Shown here piece after piece: positions 28,722-37,690 of a stretch of 64,000 nucleotides of DNA (position 1 is its first letter; every line of letters begins with the position of its first letter). The notes under the pieces are model-generated. The model was not told the DNA's origin. It searched no databases and was given only the letters and a program-made list of their open reading frames with translations. Location: assembly GCA_903859705.1 (NCBI GenBank), contig CAIONQ010000061.1, positions 1-64,000 on the forward strand. Reading direction: 5' to 3'. This DNA comes from an uncultured Chthonomonas sp. (GTDB lineage: Bacteria > Armatimonadota > Chthonomonadetes > Chthonomonadales > Chthonomonadaceae). Position numbers and translations under genes: made by a program.

Positions 28722-29258
28722 TTAGAACAATATATCGGGAATATCTGCAAACACTGGCAGGTAGTTTCTCCAGATCTCATTCTTTCTACCGGTAACATAC
28801 TTTGTTAGGCTAATGTATGGAACATAGCGTGGACGGCGTGGTTGCCTACTTAACTTCATCCCTGCCTGATGTACCAACTTATCGCTCTTTTTTGTGTTGC
28901 ACCGTTTACAACAGCACACGAGGTTTTCCCAGGTTGCCTTGCCCCCAAGCCGCTTGGGTATTACGTGGTCAATCGTGAGATCCTTGGTTGAGGCCCCACA
29001 GTATTGACACATGTAACTATCCCGCGCAAACACAGTTCGGCGAGAGAGCTTTAGCTCTGGAAGCGGGCGTTTAACGTGGCCTCGCAGCTTCACTACAGAA
29101 GGCGCAGGCAGGCCGTCCCAAAGAGGCATTGTTTCTGCCGCTTCGTGCTCATGCAGAATGTCGGCTTTACCAAGATAGAGCAGTACGATGGCTCGGCGCA
29201 TACTGCACACGTTTAGCGGCTCATAGTCGCTGTTCAGGACCAGCACTTCCTGATTCAT
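28722..29258 (-). CDS. HNH endonuclease (McrA-like)
   Basis: A 178-residue nuclease of the common bacterial COG1403 type. The HNH core is complete: zinc Cys pair MCQYCGA, then TIDHVIPKRLGGKATWENLV (His as base, Asn structural), and a second pair CKRCNTKK. The N-terminal segment VLVLNSDYEPLNVCS is characteristic of the family. The cellular role is not established; members occur in restriction, mobile and housekeeping settings. ATG 29258 is chosen for the GGAGG 9 nt upstream. It lies downstream of the structured RNA and its terminator, so readthrough control is possible. Confidence 0.9.
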   Translation of the reverse strand: MNQEVLVLNSDYEPLNVCSMRRAIVLLYLGKADILHEHEAAETMPLWDGLPAPSVVKLRGHVKRPLPELKLSRRTVFARDSYMCQYCGASTKDLTIDHVIPKRLGGKATWENLVCCCKRCNTKKSDKLVHQAGMKLSRQPRRPRYVPYISLTKYVTGRKNEIWRNYLPVFADIPDILF

Positions 29259-29337
29259 ACAGAACAACCTCCCCTTTCGCGTAGTTACTGCCGCTGCCAA
29301 CTGCAATCGGCACTTTCCGTGTGTGTAAAGCTTACTT

Positions 29338-29374
29338 AAATAAAAACCGCCCTGTGCGTGTGTGCACAGAGCGG
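29338..29374 (-). terminator. Intrinsic terminator of the structured RNA
   Basis: Minus-strand stem CCGC.CTGTGC / GCACAG.GCGG with one internal mismatch and a 6-nt loop, followed by TTTTTATTT. Confidence 0.85.
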
Positions 29375-29642
29375 CGTTAATTCACTGTTCGAGAGCAGAC
29401 AGTCCGAGAGCATCTATCCGCATGCAAGAATACGGAGCAGCGCAAATTGCGCCTCTGGCTACAGCGGCCACTGAGCGGCGTTGCGGTCATCGTTACTTCT
29501 CGCAGAAGCAACGGTCCGGCGCCAGATCCGTTTATCTGATAAGTGCAGCACATAAGTACCGACAGACTCCAGACGCTGCAAGTTGCAGCCGCTACCTTTT
29601 CTGCCCAAGCATTTGCACAGCGGAATCACCCTGCCTGCAATT
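29338..29642 (-). ncRNA. Structured non-coding RNA of about 300 nt, class unknown
   Basis: A transcription unit without a credible gene: a consensus promoter at one end and an intrinsic terminator at the other. The RNA ends pair: GCAGGCAG (29631-29638) with CTGTCTGC (29395-29402), then TCCGC/TGCAA (29613-29624) with TTGCA/GCGGA (29417-29427). Inside are hairpins such as GCTGCAAC/TTGCAGC and CGTTGCTTCT/AGAAGTAACG. I found no RNase P, tmRNA, SRP or plain 6S signatures. It could be an independent small RNA or a regulated leader of the HNH gene 80 nt further on. Confidence 0.6.
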
Positions 29643-29648
29643 GGCGCA

Positions 29649-29677
29649 ATTATAGCAACAATTATTTAGTGTGTCAA
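29649..29677 (-). promoter_or_regulatory. Consensus sigma-70 promoter for the structured RNA
   Basis: Minus strand: TTGACA (29672-29677) and TATAAT (29649-29654) with a 17-bp spacer, all at consensus. The predicted start is about 29642. Confidence 0.88.
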
Positions 29678-29858
29678 GACACTTGTACCACTACATATAG
29701 TTGCATCGAAAAACGGTGAACTGATCGGATACCTCATTCGTCTGTATTTTTGCAGGAAGAGTAGTAAGATCCCTGCGGAAGATTTTAGCTCGCATAGCGG
29801 CGTGCTGCTGGAGCTGTGATGCTCTGGCAACTCATCCACTGTCAAGGAGACATCACAA

Positions 29859-30530
29859 ATGAATTGTTCCACAATCGCACGAATTTCTCTGTGTGCTCTT
29901 GGGTTGGCCCTGCTTAGCAGCGGCAATGTTCTGGCTCAGGCAGCGGCAACCGGGCAGGCTCCGGCTACTCCGGGCCAGGGTCAGGGCCAGCGTGGTGGCG
30001 GCCGAGCTGGAGTAAGCCTGGCTACATTGCCCGTTGCTGTTCTCGATTCCCTGGTTACACTGGATGCCGATCAGAAGACCAAGATTACCGCGATTCAGGC
30101 CACTCTGAAGACAGACACTGCTGCAGCAACGGGCGACCAGCAGAAGATGCGCGAACTGCGGACCAAGGCCAACACCGATGTTAAGGCTCTGCTGAAGGAA
30201 GATCAAAACAAGAAGCTTACAGAAGTACTGCCAGCACTTGGCCTGCTCGTGCAATCTCGCGCGGTTCCTATTGTTGTGCTTGTAGATGTGAAGCTTACAG
30301 CGGTTCAGTGGACCAAGATCAAGGCTGCAGCCAAGGATGTAGCCGAAAAAACCGCAGCCCTGCCGCAGGAAGATCGACGCGCAAAGCGCCCGGAGCTCGT
30401 AGCTGCATTCAAGACCGCTGTTGAAGCGCTTCTAACCGATGATCAGAAGAAGGTTATTGAGAAGGCGCCGAAGCCGGCTGCCCGTGGTGCAGCCGCAGCT
30501 GCCCCGGCCCCGGCCGCTGGCAACAACTAA
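29859..30530 (+). CDS. Secreted Ala/Lys-rich helical protein of unknown function
   Basis: A 223-residue exported protein with a signal peptide (ISLCALGLALLSSGNVLA) and AAGGAG just before the ATG. After a Gly/Gln-rich linker come two similar helical segments, each with a DAxQKTKI or TAVQWTKI turn and a LLKEDQNKKL or LLTDDQKKVI ending, suggesting an internal duplication. The pattern recalls LTXXQ/Spy-like periplasmic proteins that bind unfolded proteins or metals, but I do not see the LTxxQ motif exactly. It ends in an Ala/Pro-rich tail. Periplasmic location is well supported; function is open. Confidence 0.8.
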   Translation: MNCSTIARISLCALGLALLSSGNVLAQAAATGQAPATPGQGQGQRGGGRAGVSLATLPVAVLDSLVTLDADQKTKITAIQATLKTDTAAATGDQQKMRELRTKANTDVKALLKEDQNKKLTEVLPALGLLVQSRAVPIVVLVDVKLTAVQWTKIKAAAKDVAEKTAALPQEDRRAKRPELVAAFKTAVEALLTDDQKKVIEKAPKPAARGAAAAAPAPAAGNN

Positions 30531-30628
30531 ACGCTAACCTTTAGCGAAAAAGTATGGCGCGGGGCCCGGCAATTTGCTGTGCTTCGCGCCATTATGCGTT
30601 TGGCTGTAAATCTCGGCATAATAAGCAT

Positions 30629-32440
30629 ATGATAACCACAGAGTTTGAACGAATTCGCGATCTATACAAACAGAAGTACAATGCTCACCAGCGTGAGCTT
30701 GCATTGCTTAAGGGCAATCATAGAAGGTTTGGGACGGCAAAGCTTTTAGTTTTCGGGTTGTTTGTTACTTTACTGGTACTTACCAGCGGGCCACGTGGGC
30801 TTCCTAATTCGGCGCTGCTGGTGCCACCTGTACTGTTTATTGCTCTTGCCATACCTCATGAGCGCGTTATTAAACGCCTGCGCCGGGAGCAATCAGCATC
30901 CAAGCTCTACTACGATGCCGCCGATAGGATGGAAGGGCACTGGCACGGCAGAGGAGCGCAGGGAACTCAATTTCGATCTGCAAGCCACCTCTATTCTGAA
31001 GATTTGGATCTGTTTGGGGCAGGGTCCCTATTTGAGCGCCTATGTGCTGCCCGCACATCTGCCGGCGAGCAACGCCTGGCATCCTGGCTGCAGGAGCCTG
31101 CAACCACGGATGTGATTATAAACAGGCAGCAGGCAGCTCGTGAACTTGCAGAGAAGGTTGACCTTAGAGATAATATGGCTCTGCTCGGCGCGGATGCACC
31201 CGCAGCAGCAAACCTTACAAGCGTGGCGGCATGGGGTGCAGAAACGATGCCACAAATTGGTGCCTTGTACCCGGTAGTGCTGCGGTTAGTTACGGCTGCC
31301 ACGGTAACAGCCGCCATATTCGGGGTTATCACCGGCAACTGGATTGGGTGCCAGGTGCTGGTTGTGGTAGGGCAATTGGCTGCCGCCACGCAGGCAGGCG
31401 CATGCAAACAGATTTGCAAGGATCTGGATGCTGCAGGCAAAGATCTTGAAGTGCTATCTGAGCTGCTTAAGGCCATAGAACAGGAGGCACAAAACCTGCA
31501 ATCCCCGCTGCTTCAGGAGTTGAGCAAACGAATAACTGGCGATACCGTGAGTGCTTCAGCAGCAATCGGCAAACTTACTCAGATTATTGCCTGGCGAGAT
31601 TCAATGCGCAGCAGCCTCTTCAGCCTTATTGGCCTTGCCCTGATGTGGCCAACCCATTGTGCCCTGGCTCTGCGACTGTGGAGGCAAAGCCACGGCACAA
31701 AAATTGCGGAATGGATAGATGCCGTTGCAGAGCTGGAGGCCCTTGCCAGCCTCGCACGCTGGGCCTATGAGCGCCCGGATGCCTGCTGGCCAGAGATTGC
31801 TACCGGGGATACACCTGTTCTTGAGCTAACCGAAGCGGCACACCCATTGTTGCCGCCTGGCAGCGCCATCCCCAACACCCTACTGTTGGACAACGAAACG
31901 CGGATGCTAGTAATCAGCGGATCCAATATGTCTGGCAAAAGCACGCTATTACGTACCGTAGGTACCAGTGTAGTGCTTGCCCTTGCTGGAGCACCGGTTA
32001 CTGCCTCCGCAATGAAAACCAGCCACTTTCATACGGGAGCTTCGCTTTGCACCGGTGACTCGCTCAATGCAGGTGTTTCCCGGTTTTATGCTGAGATAAC
32101 CCGCTTAAAACATATTGTAGAGCTGGCAAAATCTAACCCACCCGCACTTTTCCTTCTGGATGAAATTCTGCATGGCACCAACTCTCACGATAGGGCTATT
32201 GGGGCGGAAGCTGTGCTGCGGACACTTGTAAATATTAATGCACTTGGCCTGGTTACCACCCACGATCTGGCACTGGCCCGCCTAGCCGATGCTCCGGGTA
32301 ACAGCCTACATGCAGTCAATTGCCATATGCAGGATGAGATGATTGACGGCCGGATGGTGTTTGACTATCGGCTGCGACCTGGCATTGTGCAGCACAGCAA
32401 TGCAATACCACTTATGCGTGCCGTTGGGTTGGATGTTTAG
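30629..32440 (+). CDS. Membrane-anchored MutS-like ATPase
   Basis: A 603-residue protein with MutS domain V at its C-terminus: Walker A GSNMSGKST near residue 430, Walker B LFLLDEILHGTNS near residue 506, and VTTHDLALA. The clamp-lever helical region precedes it, but the mismatch-recognition and connector domains of true MutS are missing. Two or more hydrophobic segments near the N-terminus (LLVFGLFVTLLVLTSG and LLVPPVLFIALAIP) and others in the middle predict membrane attachment. The group is often annotated as a mismatch repair protein, but DNA repair function is unproven. ATG 30629 is preferred over an upstream ATG that adds 25 implausible residues. Confidence 0.88.
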   Translation: MITTEFERIRDLYKQKYNAHQRELALLKGNHRRFGTAKLLVFGLFVTLLVLTSGPRGLPNSALLVPPVLFIALAIPHERVIKRLRREQSASKLYYDAADRMEGHWHGRGAQGTQFRSASHLYSEDLDLFGAGSLFERLCAARTSAGEQRLASWLQEPATTDVIINRQQAARELAEKVDLRDNMALLGADAPAAANLTSVAAWGAETMPQIGALYPVVLRLVTAATVTAAIFGVITGNWIGCQVLVVVGQLAAATQAGACKQICKDLDAAGKDLEVLSELLKAIEQEAQNLQSPLLQELSKRITGDTVSASAAIGKLTQIIAWRDSMRSSLFSLIGLALMWPTHCALALRLWRQSHGTKIAEWIDAVAELEALASLARWAYERPDACWPEIATGDTPVLELTEAAHPLLPPGSAIPNTLLLDNETRMLVISGSNMSGKSTLLRTVGTSVVLALAGAPVTASAMKTSHFHTGASLCTGDSLNAGVSRFYAEITRLKHIVELAKSNPPALFLLDEILHGTNSHDRAIGAEAVLRTLVNINALGLVTTHDLALARLADAPGNSLHAVNCHMQDEMIDGRMVFDYRLRPGIVQHSNAIPLMRAVGLDV

Positions 32441-32538
32441 GCCTGCAGGAACTGGCCGCTCAGGCAGAGAACTGGCACTTCAATAGCCGGGAGATACTGC
32501 CCCGGAGTTTGCCCGGTATGTGCAAGGAGTCACCGAAG

Positions 32539-33312
32539 ATGCTCGCATTGACGCCCGAAGAACTTGCCTTTTACAACGAAAATGGCTACATCCTGATGAA
32601 GGGCCTGATAAACCCGGAGGAGACGGCGCATTACCGCGCGGAAGCGCACAGCCTGATAGAGAGGCTGAGTGCCCAAACCAATGTGGATGCTACATGGGGT
32701 TCTGCCCGTTCAGGCGTTGCCGGGGCAGAAAACACACGTATCATGCACTGCCATAACGTACAGTTTTTCTCAGCGTGTTATACAAAGTTGCTGGTTAACG
32801 ATAGGCTCACTGCAGTAGCCTCAGATATCATTGGGTCGCCCAATGTGCAGTTACACCATACAAAGATGTTTATCAAGCCTCCAGAAAAGGGATCTCCCTT
32901 CCCCATGCACCAGGATGCCCCCTATTTCCCCCACGATAGGCATTCTATGATTGCTGCCATCTGCCACTTCGATGATGCCCCAGAAGAGAAAGGCTGCGTA
33001 CGCGTGGTACCCGGCAGCCACAAGCTTGGCATACTGGAGCACAGCCGTGAAGGCGGCTGGCATTTGCCTTTCGATCAGTATCCGCTGTCATCGGCCGTTG
33101 CCTGCGAAGCAAAGGCTGGCGACGTGCTGTTCTTTAACTACCTTACGATCCATGGCTCTGGAATTAACGTAAGCAAGGAAGCGCGCACAACGCTGCTGAT
33201 TCAGATGCGGGATCCAGAGGATCCACCCAGCATCAAAACCCACGAATCGCGCGGTCAGGGAATGATGCTGCGAGGTATTGACCCACTCTCAACTCCCAGA
33301 GGCGTGGAATAG
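32539..33312 (+). CDS. Phytanoyl-CoA dioxygenase (PhyH) family protein
   Basis: Fe(II)/2-oxoglutarate-dependent oxygenase of 257 residues, cytoplasmic. The facial triad is visible: His and Asp in MHQDAPYF near residues 124 and 126, and the distal His in IHGSGIN near 205, followed by the Arg in ARTTLLIQ that would hold 2-oxoglutarate. VRVVPGSHKLG is a family hallmark. Bacterial PhyH proteins hydroxylate diverse small molecules, so the substrate is unknown. ATG 32539 has AAGGAG 9 nt upstream. It stands alone, ending at a strong terminator. Confidence 0.92.
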   Translation: MLALTPEELAFYNENGYILMKGLINPEETAHYRAEAHSLIERLSAQTNVDATWGSARSGVAGAENTRIMHCHNVQFFSACYTKLLVNDRLTAVASDIIGSPNVQLHHTKMFIKPPEKGSPFPMHQDAPYFPHDRHSMIAAICHFDDAPEEKGCVRVVPGSHKLGILEHSREGGWHLPFDQYPLSSAVACEAKAGDVLFFNYLTIHGSGINVSKEARTTLLIQMRDPEDPPSIKTHESRGQGMMLRGIDPLSTPRGVE

Positions 33313-33334
33313 GGCAAACCAGCGTTTACAAATT

Positions 33335-33386
33335 GCGCTCCCGGTTCGGTACCACAACAGTGGCTGCCGAACCGGGAGCGCTTTTT
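33335..33386 (+). terminator. Intrinsic terminator after the PhyH gene
   Basis: Perfect 15-bp stem (GCGCTCCCGGTTCGG / CCGAACCGGGAGCGC), 17-nt loop, then TTTTT. It ends 3 nt before the convergent fucosidase stop and may act in both directions. Confidence 0.93.
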
Positions 33387-33388
33387 AC

Positions 33389-34810
33389 TTAGAACGAGAT
33401 TTGGAAGGTTATTGCGTGGCTGCAAGGCAAATGGCGGGGAGTTTGAATATGCAAACTATCGCCCTCTTGCTTCCACTTCAACTGTTCGGGGCTGCCAAGC
33501 ATGGTAACCTTTTTAATGGGCTTATCCAGATTACCAGCAGACTTCCCGAGGGATTTGATGTGAACATCCCCGGTGGGAGTGGTAAGGCAGATGGCATAAA
33601 TAGAATCTGCCTTTGCCGTAAAGCGGAAATCTTCTGCCGTAAACACCTGCTTGCGCTCTTCATTGGGATTTTTAGCCGCTGGCGTAGGCCCTTCGCCATG
33701 CACCTTCCAGGGTTGCGTGCCATAAATGGCATCGCCATTTATCTTAAGCCAGGCACCCATGTCTGAAAGCCGCTGTTCCATGATAACGGGTATGCGGCCA
33801 TCCCCGGTTGGGCCAACATCCAGCAGCAGGTTGCTTCCGCGGGATACAAGGTTGGCAAGCAAGCACACCAGCCCATAAGAGGTCTGGTAGTCGGTTAGTG
33901 TTTCATGCCGGTTGTAACCAAAGCTAGATCCTATGCCCCTGTCCTCTTCGGCAGGGTGTGTGTTGGCAAGCTTTTCGCCTCCGCCCACCTCTCCATACTC
34001 GGTGGTGAAGTAACCTCCGTGATGGCTTCGAGTTTCCTTGCCCCACCTGTCGTTAATCACCACATCGTTCTTGCTTGGAGATTCGTTAAAAAGCCACGCC
34101 AGCAAGCTTTCAGATTTCCACTCGGCACTGCTGTGCTCCCATTCGCCATCTGCAAAGATAATAGATGGGTGATACCGGTTTACGAGATCCTTAAACTGGG
34201 GCTGGAAATGCTCTGCAACATAGCGCGGAAAATCGGCTTTATAAGTAGGGTTGTACCACTCGTAGAGCGAGTAGTAAAAGCCCATTTTCATCCCTTTGGC
34301 GCGCACTGCCGTGGTGAGATCGCCACAAAGATCTCGATGTGGCCCAACATCCACACTGTTCCAGTTCCAAGAATCAGCGCTTGGCCACAAACAAAAGCCT
34401 TCGTGGTGCTTGGAGGTTAGCACCACATACCGCGCCCCGGCCCGCGCAAAGATATCTGCCCATTCATTGGGGTCGAAAAGCTCTGCCTTAAATTTTGGAG
34501 CAAAATCCTGGTACTTAAAACTCTCGCCATAGGTTTGCGCATGAAACTTCCAGGTATCGCCACTTTTGTTCTGCATGGCGTTCCAGTACCACTCCGCATA
34601 GGTACCACGTGGCCCCCAGGATGGTACAGAGTACACACCCCAGTGAATAAATATCCCGAACTTAGCATCCTGAAACCATGCAGGGGTTGGGCGCGTATCC
34701 AGGGAGTCCCACTTCGGTTCGTATTGTTTCTGCGCAGCAAGTGGCTGGCCAGCACATGCCGCAACGCTTGCAGCAATGGCAAGTGGCAACAGGTTTCGTT
34801 TACGTTTCAT
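33389..34810 (-). CDS. Secreted alpha-L-fucosidase (GH29)
   Basis: Retaining fucosidase of 473 residues that would cleave terminal alpha-fucose from glycans. The signal peptide (LLPLAIAASVAACAG, cleavage near PLAA) directs export. Family marks are WFQDAKFGIFIHWGVYSVP, SKHHEGFCLWPS and the nucleophile region IIFADGEWEH with the Asp near residue 219, and NLLLDVGPTGDG. ATG 34810 has AGGAG 10 nt upstream. A C-terminal beta domain completes the usual layout. It is divergent from the sulfatase gene; together they suit breakdown of sulfated fucose-containing polysaccharides, which is inference. Confidence 0.95.
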   Translation of the reverse strand: MKRKRNLLPLAIAASVAACAGQPLAAQKQYEPKWDSLDTRPTPAWFQDAKFGIFIHWGVYSVPSWGPRGTYAEWYWNAMQNKSGDTWKFHAQTYGESFKYQDFAPKFKAELFDPNEWADIFARAGARYVVLTSKHHEGFCLWPSADSWNWNSVDVGPHRDLCGDLTTAVRAKGMKMGFYYSLYEWYNPTYKADFPRYVAEHFQPQFKDLVNRYHPSIIFADGEWEHSSAEWKSESLLAWLFNESPSKNDVVINDRWGKETRSHHGGYFTTEYGEVGGGEKLANTHPAEEDRGIGSSFGYNRHETLTDYQTSYGLVCLLANLVSRGSNLLLDVGPTGDGRIPVIMEQRLSDMGAWLKINGDAIYGTQPWKVHGEGPTPAAKNPNEERKQVFTAEDFRFTAKADSIYAICLTTPTGDVHIKSLGKSAGNLDKPIKKVTMLGSPEQLKWKQEGDSLHIQTPRHLPCSHAITFQISF

Positions 34811-35018
34811 ATTGATAAACTCTCCTATAAGAAATGAGTATCCGGGGGCAAACTCTGGCATAAACAGGTAACGCCAATTGCCCCATTACAGGGATGCGTT
34901 TCTGCACAAGCCACTCAATTCCTGCTGATAAAGAAAAACAGGATGCAGATGCTCAGAGGAACGAAGCGGATAGGGAACGAACCTGCACAGCAACACATGT
35001 TTTGTAGAGAGACCAACC

Positions 35019-36536
35019 GTGAGCAAACCGAACATACTATTGATTACCAGCGATCAGCAGCACTGGACCACGCTTGGTGTTATTAACCCAAAGATCTCCA
35101 CACCCAATTTGGATAGGCTATGCCGAGAAGGTACACGATTTTCCAGAGCCTACTGCAATAGCCCCGTATGCTCGCCATCGCGCTCAACGATAATAACCGG
35201 GATGTACCCTGCATGGCATGGCTGCTGGACCATTGGTGTAAAACTTGCCGAGGATGTTCCCACCGTTGGTACAGAGTTTAGCAAAGCGGGATACAGCACA
35301 GCCCTTATCGGCAAAGCTCACTTTCAACCACTTGCATCCGATCCAGAAGGAGGGCAAACATCTCTGGAGTGCCAGCCAACCCTGCGTGATCTGGATTTCT
35401 GGCGCGGATTTTGTGGCCCATGGTATGGCTTCGACCATATAGAGGTATGCAGAAACCATGCCGATGAGTACCATGCCGGCCAGCACTATGCCATCTGGCT
35501 TGAAGAGCACGGGCTATCCAACTGGAGAGACTATTACCAGGAGTGGCCGCCAAATCCGGCCGCCACGGCGAGGGAATACACCTGGGATTTGCCCCAGGAG
35601 CTGCATTACACCGCCTGGACCGCCGAGCGGAGCGTTGCGGCAATCGATAAGAGCGTGCAGGAAGGCAAGCCGTTCTTCCTTTGGTCGTCTTTTCATGATC
35701 CGCATCCGCCCTATCTTGTGCCAGAACCCTGGGCCTCTATGTACGATCCGGCAGATATGGAGCCCGGTACACTCACACCCGGTGAGCTGGACCTCATGCC
35801 TCCACACTTTGCACTTACTCAGGAGGTTTCTCCAGATTACTCTGCATGGAAAGAAACCCGATTTGCCAACCATGGTTTTCACACTCACCTGATTTCTGAT
35901 GATAAGCTGCGCAAGAACATGGCCGTGTACTACGGCATGATTTCATTTATGGATGAACAGATCGGGCGTATTCTCAATCGCCTGGATGAACTGGGGATCG
36001 CAGAAAACACCCTGGTTGTGTTCTCAACCGATCATGGGCATTTTCTTGGGCAGCATGGCCTCAATGCGAAAGGTGCGTTTCATTACGAAGACCTTTTGAA
36101 GCTTCCCTTCATAGCCCGTTGGCCCGGGCAAATACCCGCAAATGTAGAAAACCAATCGCTACAGAGCCTCATAGATCTTGCCCCCACTTTCCTAACAGCG
36201 GCCGGCCTGGCAGTGCCAGGCGTAATGCAGGGCATAAGCCAGCTGAATGTGTGGAAGGGAGTGCAGCAGAGCGCACGGGATGTGGCAGTAACGGAGTTTC
36301 GGCACCAGCCCACCACGGTACATTTGCGCAGCTATATAGATAGCCGGTACAAGTTAACCGTTTATCGTGGGCATGATTATGGCGAGCTGTTTGATTTGCA
36401 AACAGACCCCGATGAGCGCCACAACCTGTGGAATAGCCCTGATCACGTCGCGTTAAAAGCACAATTACTACAGAACAGCCTGAATGCTGAGATGGTGCGA
36501 GAGCCCATGCGCTATTCAAGAATTGCTGGGGCATAA
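35019..36536 (+). CDS. Type I sulfatase, Cys-type formylglycine site
   Basis: Sulfate ester hydrolase of 505 residues in the alkaline phosphatase superfamily. The formylglycine site is CSPSR with the modifiable Cys at residue 51 (SPVCSPSRSTIITG); N-terminal metal ligands are in ITSDQQHW and the second pair in STDHGHFLGQHG. There is no signal peptide, so it should be cytoplasmic, unlike most glycan-degrading sulfatases. A maturation enzyme (FGE or anSME) is needed and none is in the window. The start is GTG with only a weak AGAGAG upstream. It is divergent from the fucosidase. Confidence 0.93.
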   Translation: MSKPNILLITSDQQHWTTLGVINPKISTPNLDRLCREGTRFSRAYCNSPVCSPSRSTIITGMYPAWHGCWTIGVKLAEDVPTVGTEFSKAGYSTALIGKAHFQPLASDPEGGQTSLECQPTLRDLDFWRGFCGPWYGFDHIEVCRNHADEYHAGQHYAIWLEEHGLSNWRDYYQEWPPNPAATAREYTWDLPQELHYTAWTAERSVAAIDKSVQEGKPFFLWSSFHDPHPPYLVPEPWASMYDPADMEPGTLTPGELDLMPPHFALTQEVSPDYSAWKETRFANHGFHTHLISDDKLRKNMAVYYGMISFMDEQIGRILNRLDELGIAENTLVVFSTDHGHFLGQHGLNAKGAFHYEDLLKLPFIARWPGQIPANVENQSLQSLIDLAPTFLTAAGLAVPGVMQGISQLNVWKGVQQSARDVAVTEFRHQPTTVHLRSYIDSRYKLTVYRGHDYGELFDLQTDPDERHNLWNSPDHVALKAQLLQNSLNAEMVREPMRYSRIAGA

Positions 36537-36628
36537 AGGCGTTATCTACGCTCGACATTGCCATTATCTATCAGGAGTTCTGAATTTTGGCGCTACCCCC
36601 AACGTATCCGCAGCGTTCGCATTCGCTA

Positions 36629-36904
36629 ATGAAAGCTGTACCACCACTATTAATTGCTCTCCGGGTAATGCTTGGGCCAGTACTTTTGGAGGCCGCCACA
36701 CACCCGGCTATGTACCTGTGGATTGTGCCGATACTTGTGCTTGCCACCTTATCCGACATATTTGATGGAGTAATTGCTCGCAAGATTGGCACAGCAACAG
36801 AGAGCCTACGTGTTGCTGATAGCCGTGCCGATTTCTGGTTTTACATGTGGGTGTGCGCGGTCGGCCAAAACCGGACGTGTGACGGCGGCGTTACCAGAGT
36901 GTGA
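36629..36904 (+). pseudogene. Truncated CDP-alcohol phosphatidyltransferase
   Basis: The first 70 or so residues match the CDP-alcohol phosphatidyltransferase family: an N-terminal membrane helix, then SDIFDGVIARKIG and RVADSRADFWFYM, a nearly complete DGxxAR...D...D catalytic motif. After WVCAV the sequence no longer resembles the family and stops at about 91 residues, whereas intact enzymes have around 200 with five more helices. A frameshift or deletion has removed the rest. No matching continuation was found in the other frames just downstream. Confidence 0.72.
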
Positions 36905-37690
36905 ATATTCTGTTACAGCCAGTCTTGCGGAAGGATTTGCGCGCTTAGTAAATTAAACAGGATGTTGAGTATGTGGAACAAACATAAGGGGGCATCTGGG
37001 GTTATTTTGTCTTGTATTCCGCCATCGTTGCGGAATTATATTGTTCTGCGAAGAAATCGCAACGCAGGAAGCAGCTGAGTATAATTGGGGCCAGAACTCT
37101 AGAGCTATTGCCTTATCAGGCATGTAAACCCCAGTTTAGGGCGGGCCTAAAGCCACGTGCTACTGATGCCATAATCAACCATCGGCTACTACATATGCCG
37201 ATAGGAACAATACGATTTTTGTGGTGCGAATGAATGATGTGCATTGCACATGCCTGGAAACGCTGGCACGCAGATATTTGAACGTGCTGCACAGCGAGGC
37301 TCATCTCACCAATTGCCCACAGGCAAGCTTTACACTGTGGTTGGTTAGCACTGTCAATGTTCCCATCCAGATCAAGCGGTAAGTTGGCTTGTTCAATGAA
37401 TTAGATGGACGCATGGCAGGTTGTTACAATGTGAGACGTGACCTGACTTGAATTATCACGTCTGCCAATACCGGTCCAGACAATCTGGAAGAATCCGGAA
37501 TACCCAAAACAAGTGTATCCAGGCCGTGCGCATGCATTGCGCCAGGCATCGTGCCTGCCCCAAAAAGGCTGTTAACCGCAGCTGGTAAGGCAAAGCCACT
37601 TCAATCGTCTCGAAGCGTACACGGCAAAGTTAGTTATGCCAGGTTGCAATATCCCGAACCTGAGCACTGTCTCGAAGCACAGGGAATACA
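36905..37690. other. Long intergenic stretch without a credible gene
   Basis: No convincing reading frame on either strand; it may hold remnants of the broken phosphatidyltransferase region. The only structure I see is a dyad AGACGTGA/TCACGTCT at 37434-37463 with a 14-nt centre and a TACAAT box just before it, which could mark control of the AAA/WD40 operon starting at 37691. Confidence 0.5.

Noticed and set aside
29338-29642. RNase P, tmRNA, SRP RNA or 6S RNA identity
   Set aside because: The conserved P4, CCA/tag peptide, apical GGAA or single long bubble features were not found.
29362-29655. Plus-strand open frame of 97 codons
   Set aside because: Its codons fall on paired arms of the structured RNA read on the other strand, and no ribosome site or family match is visible.
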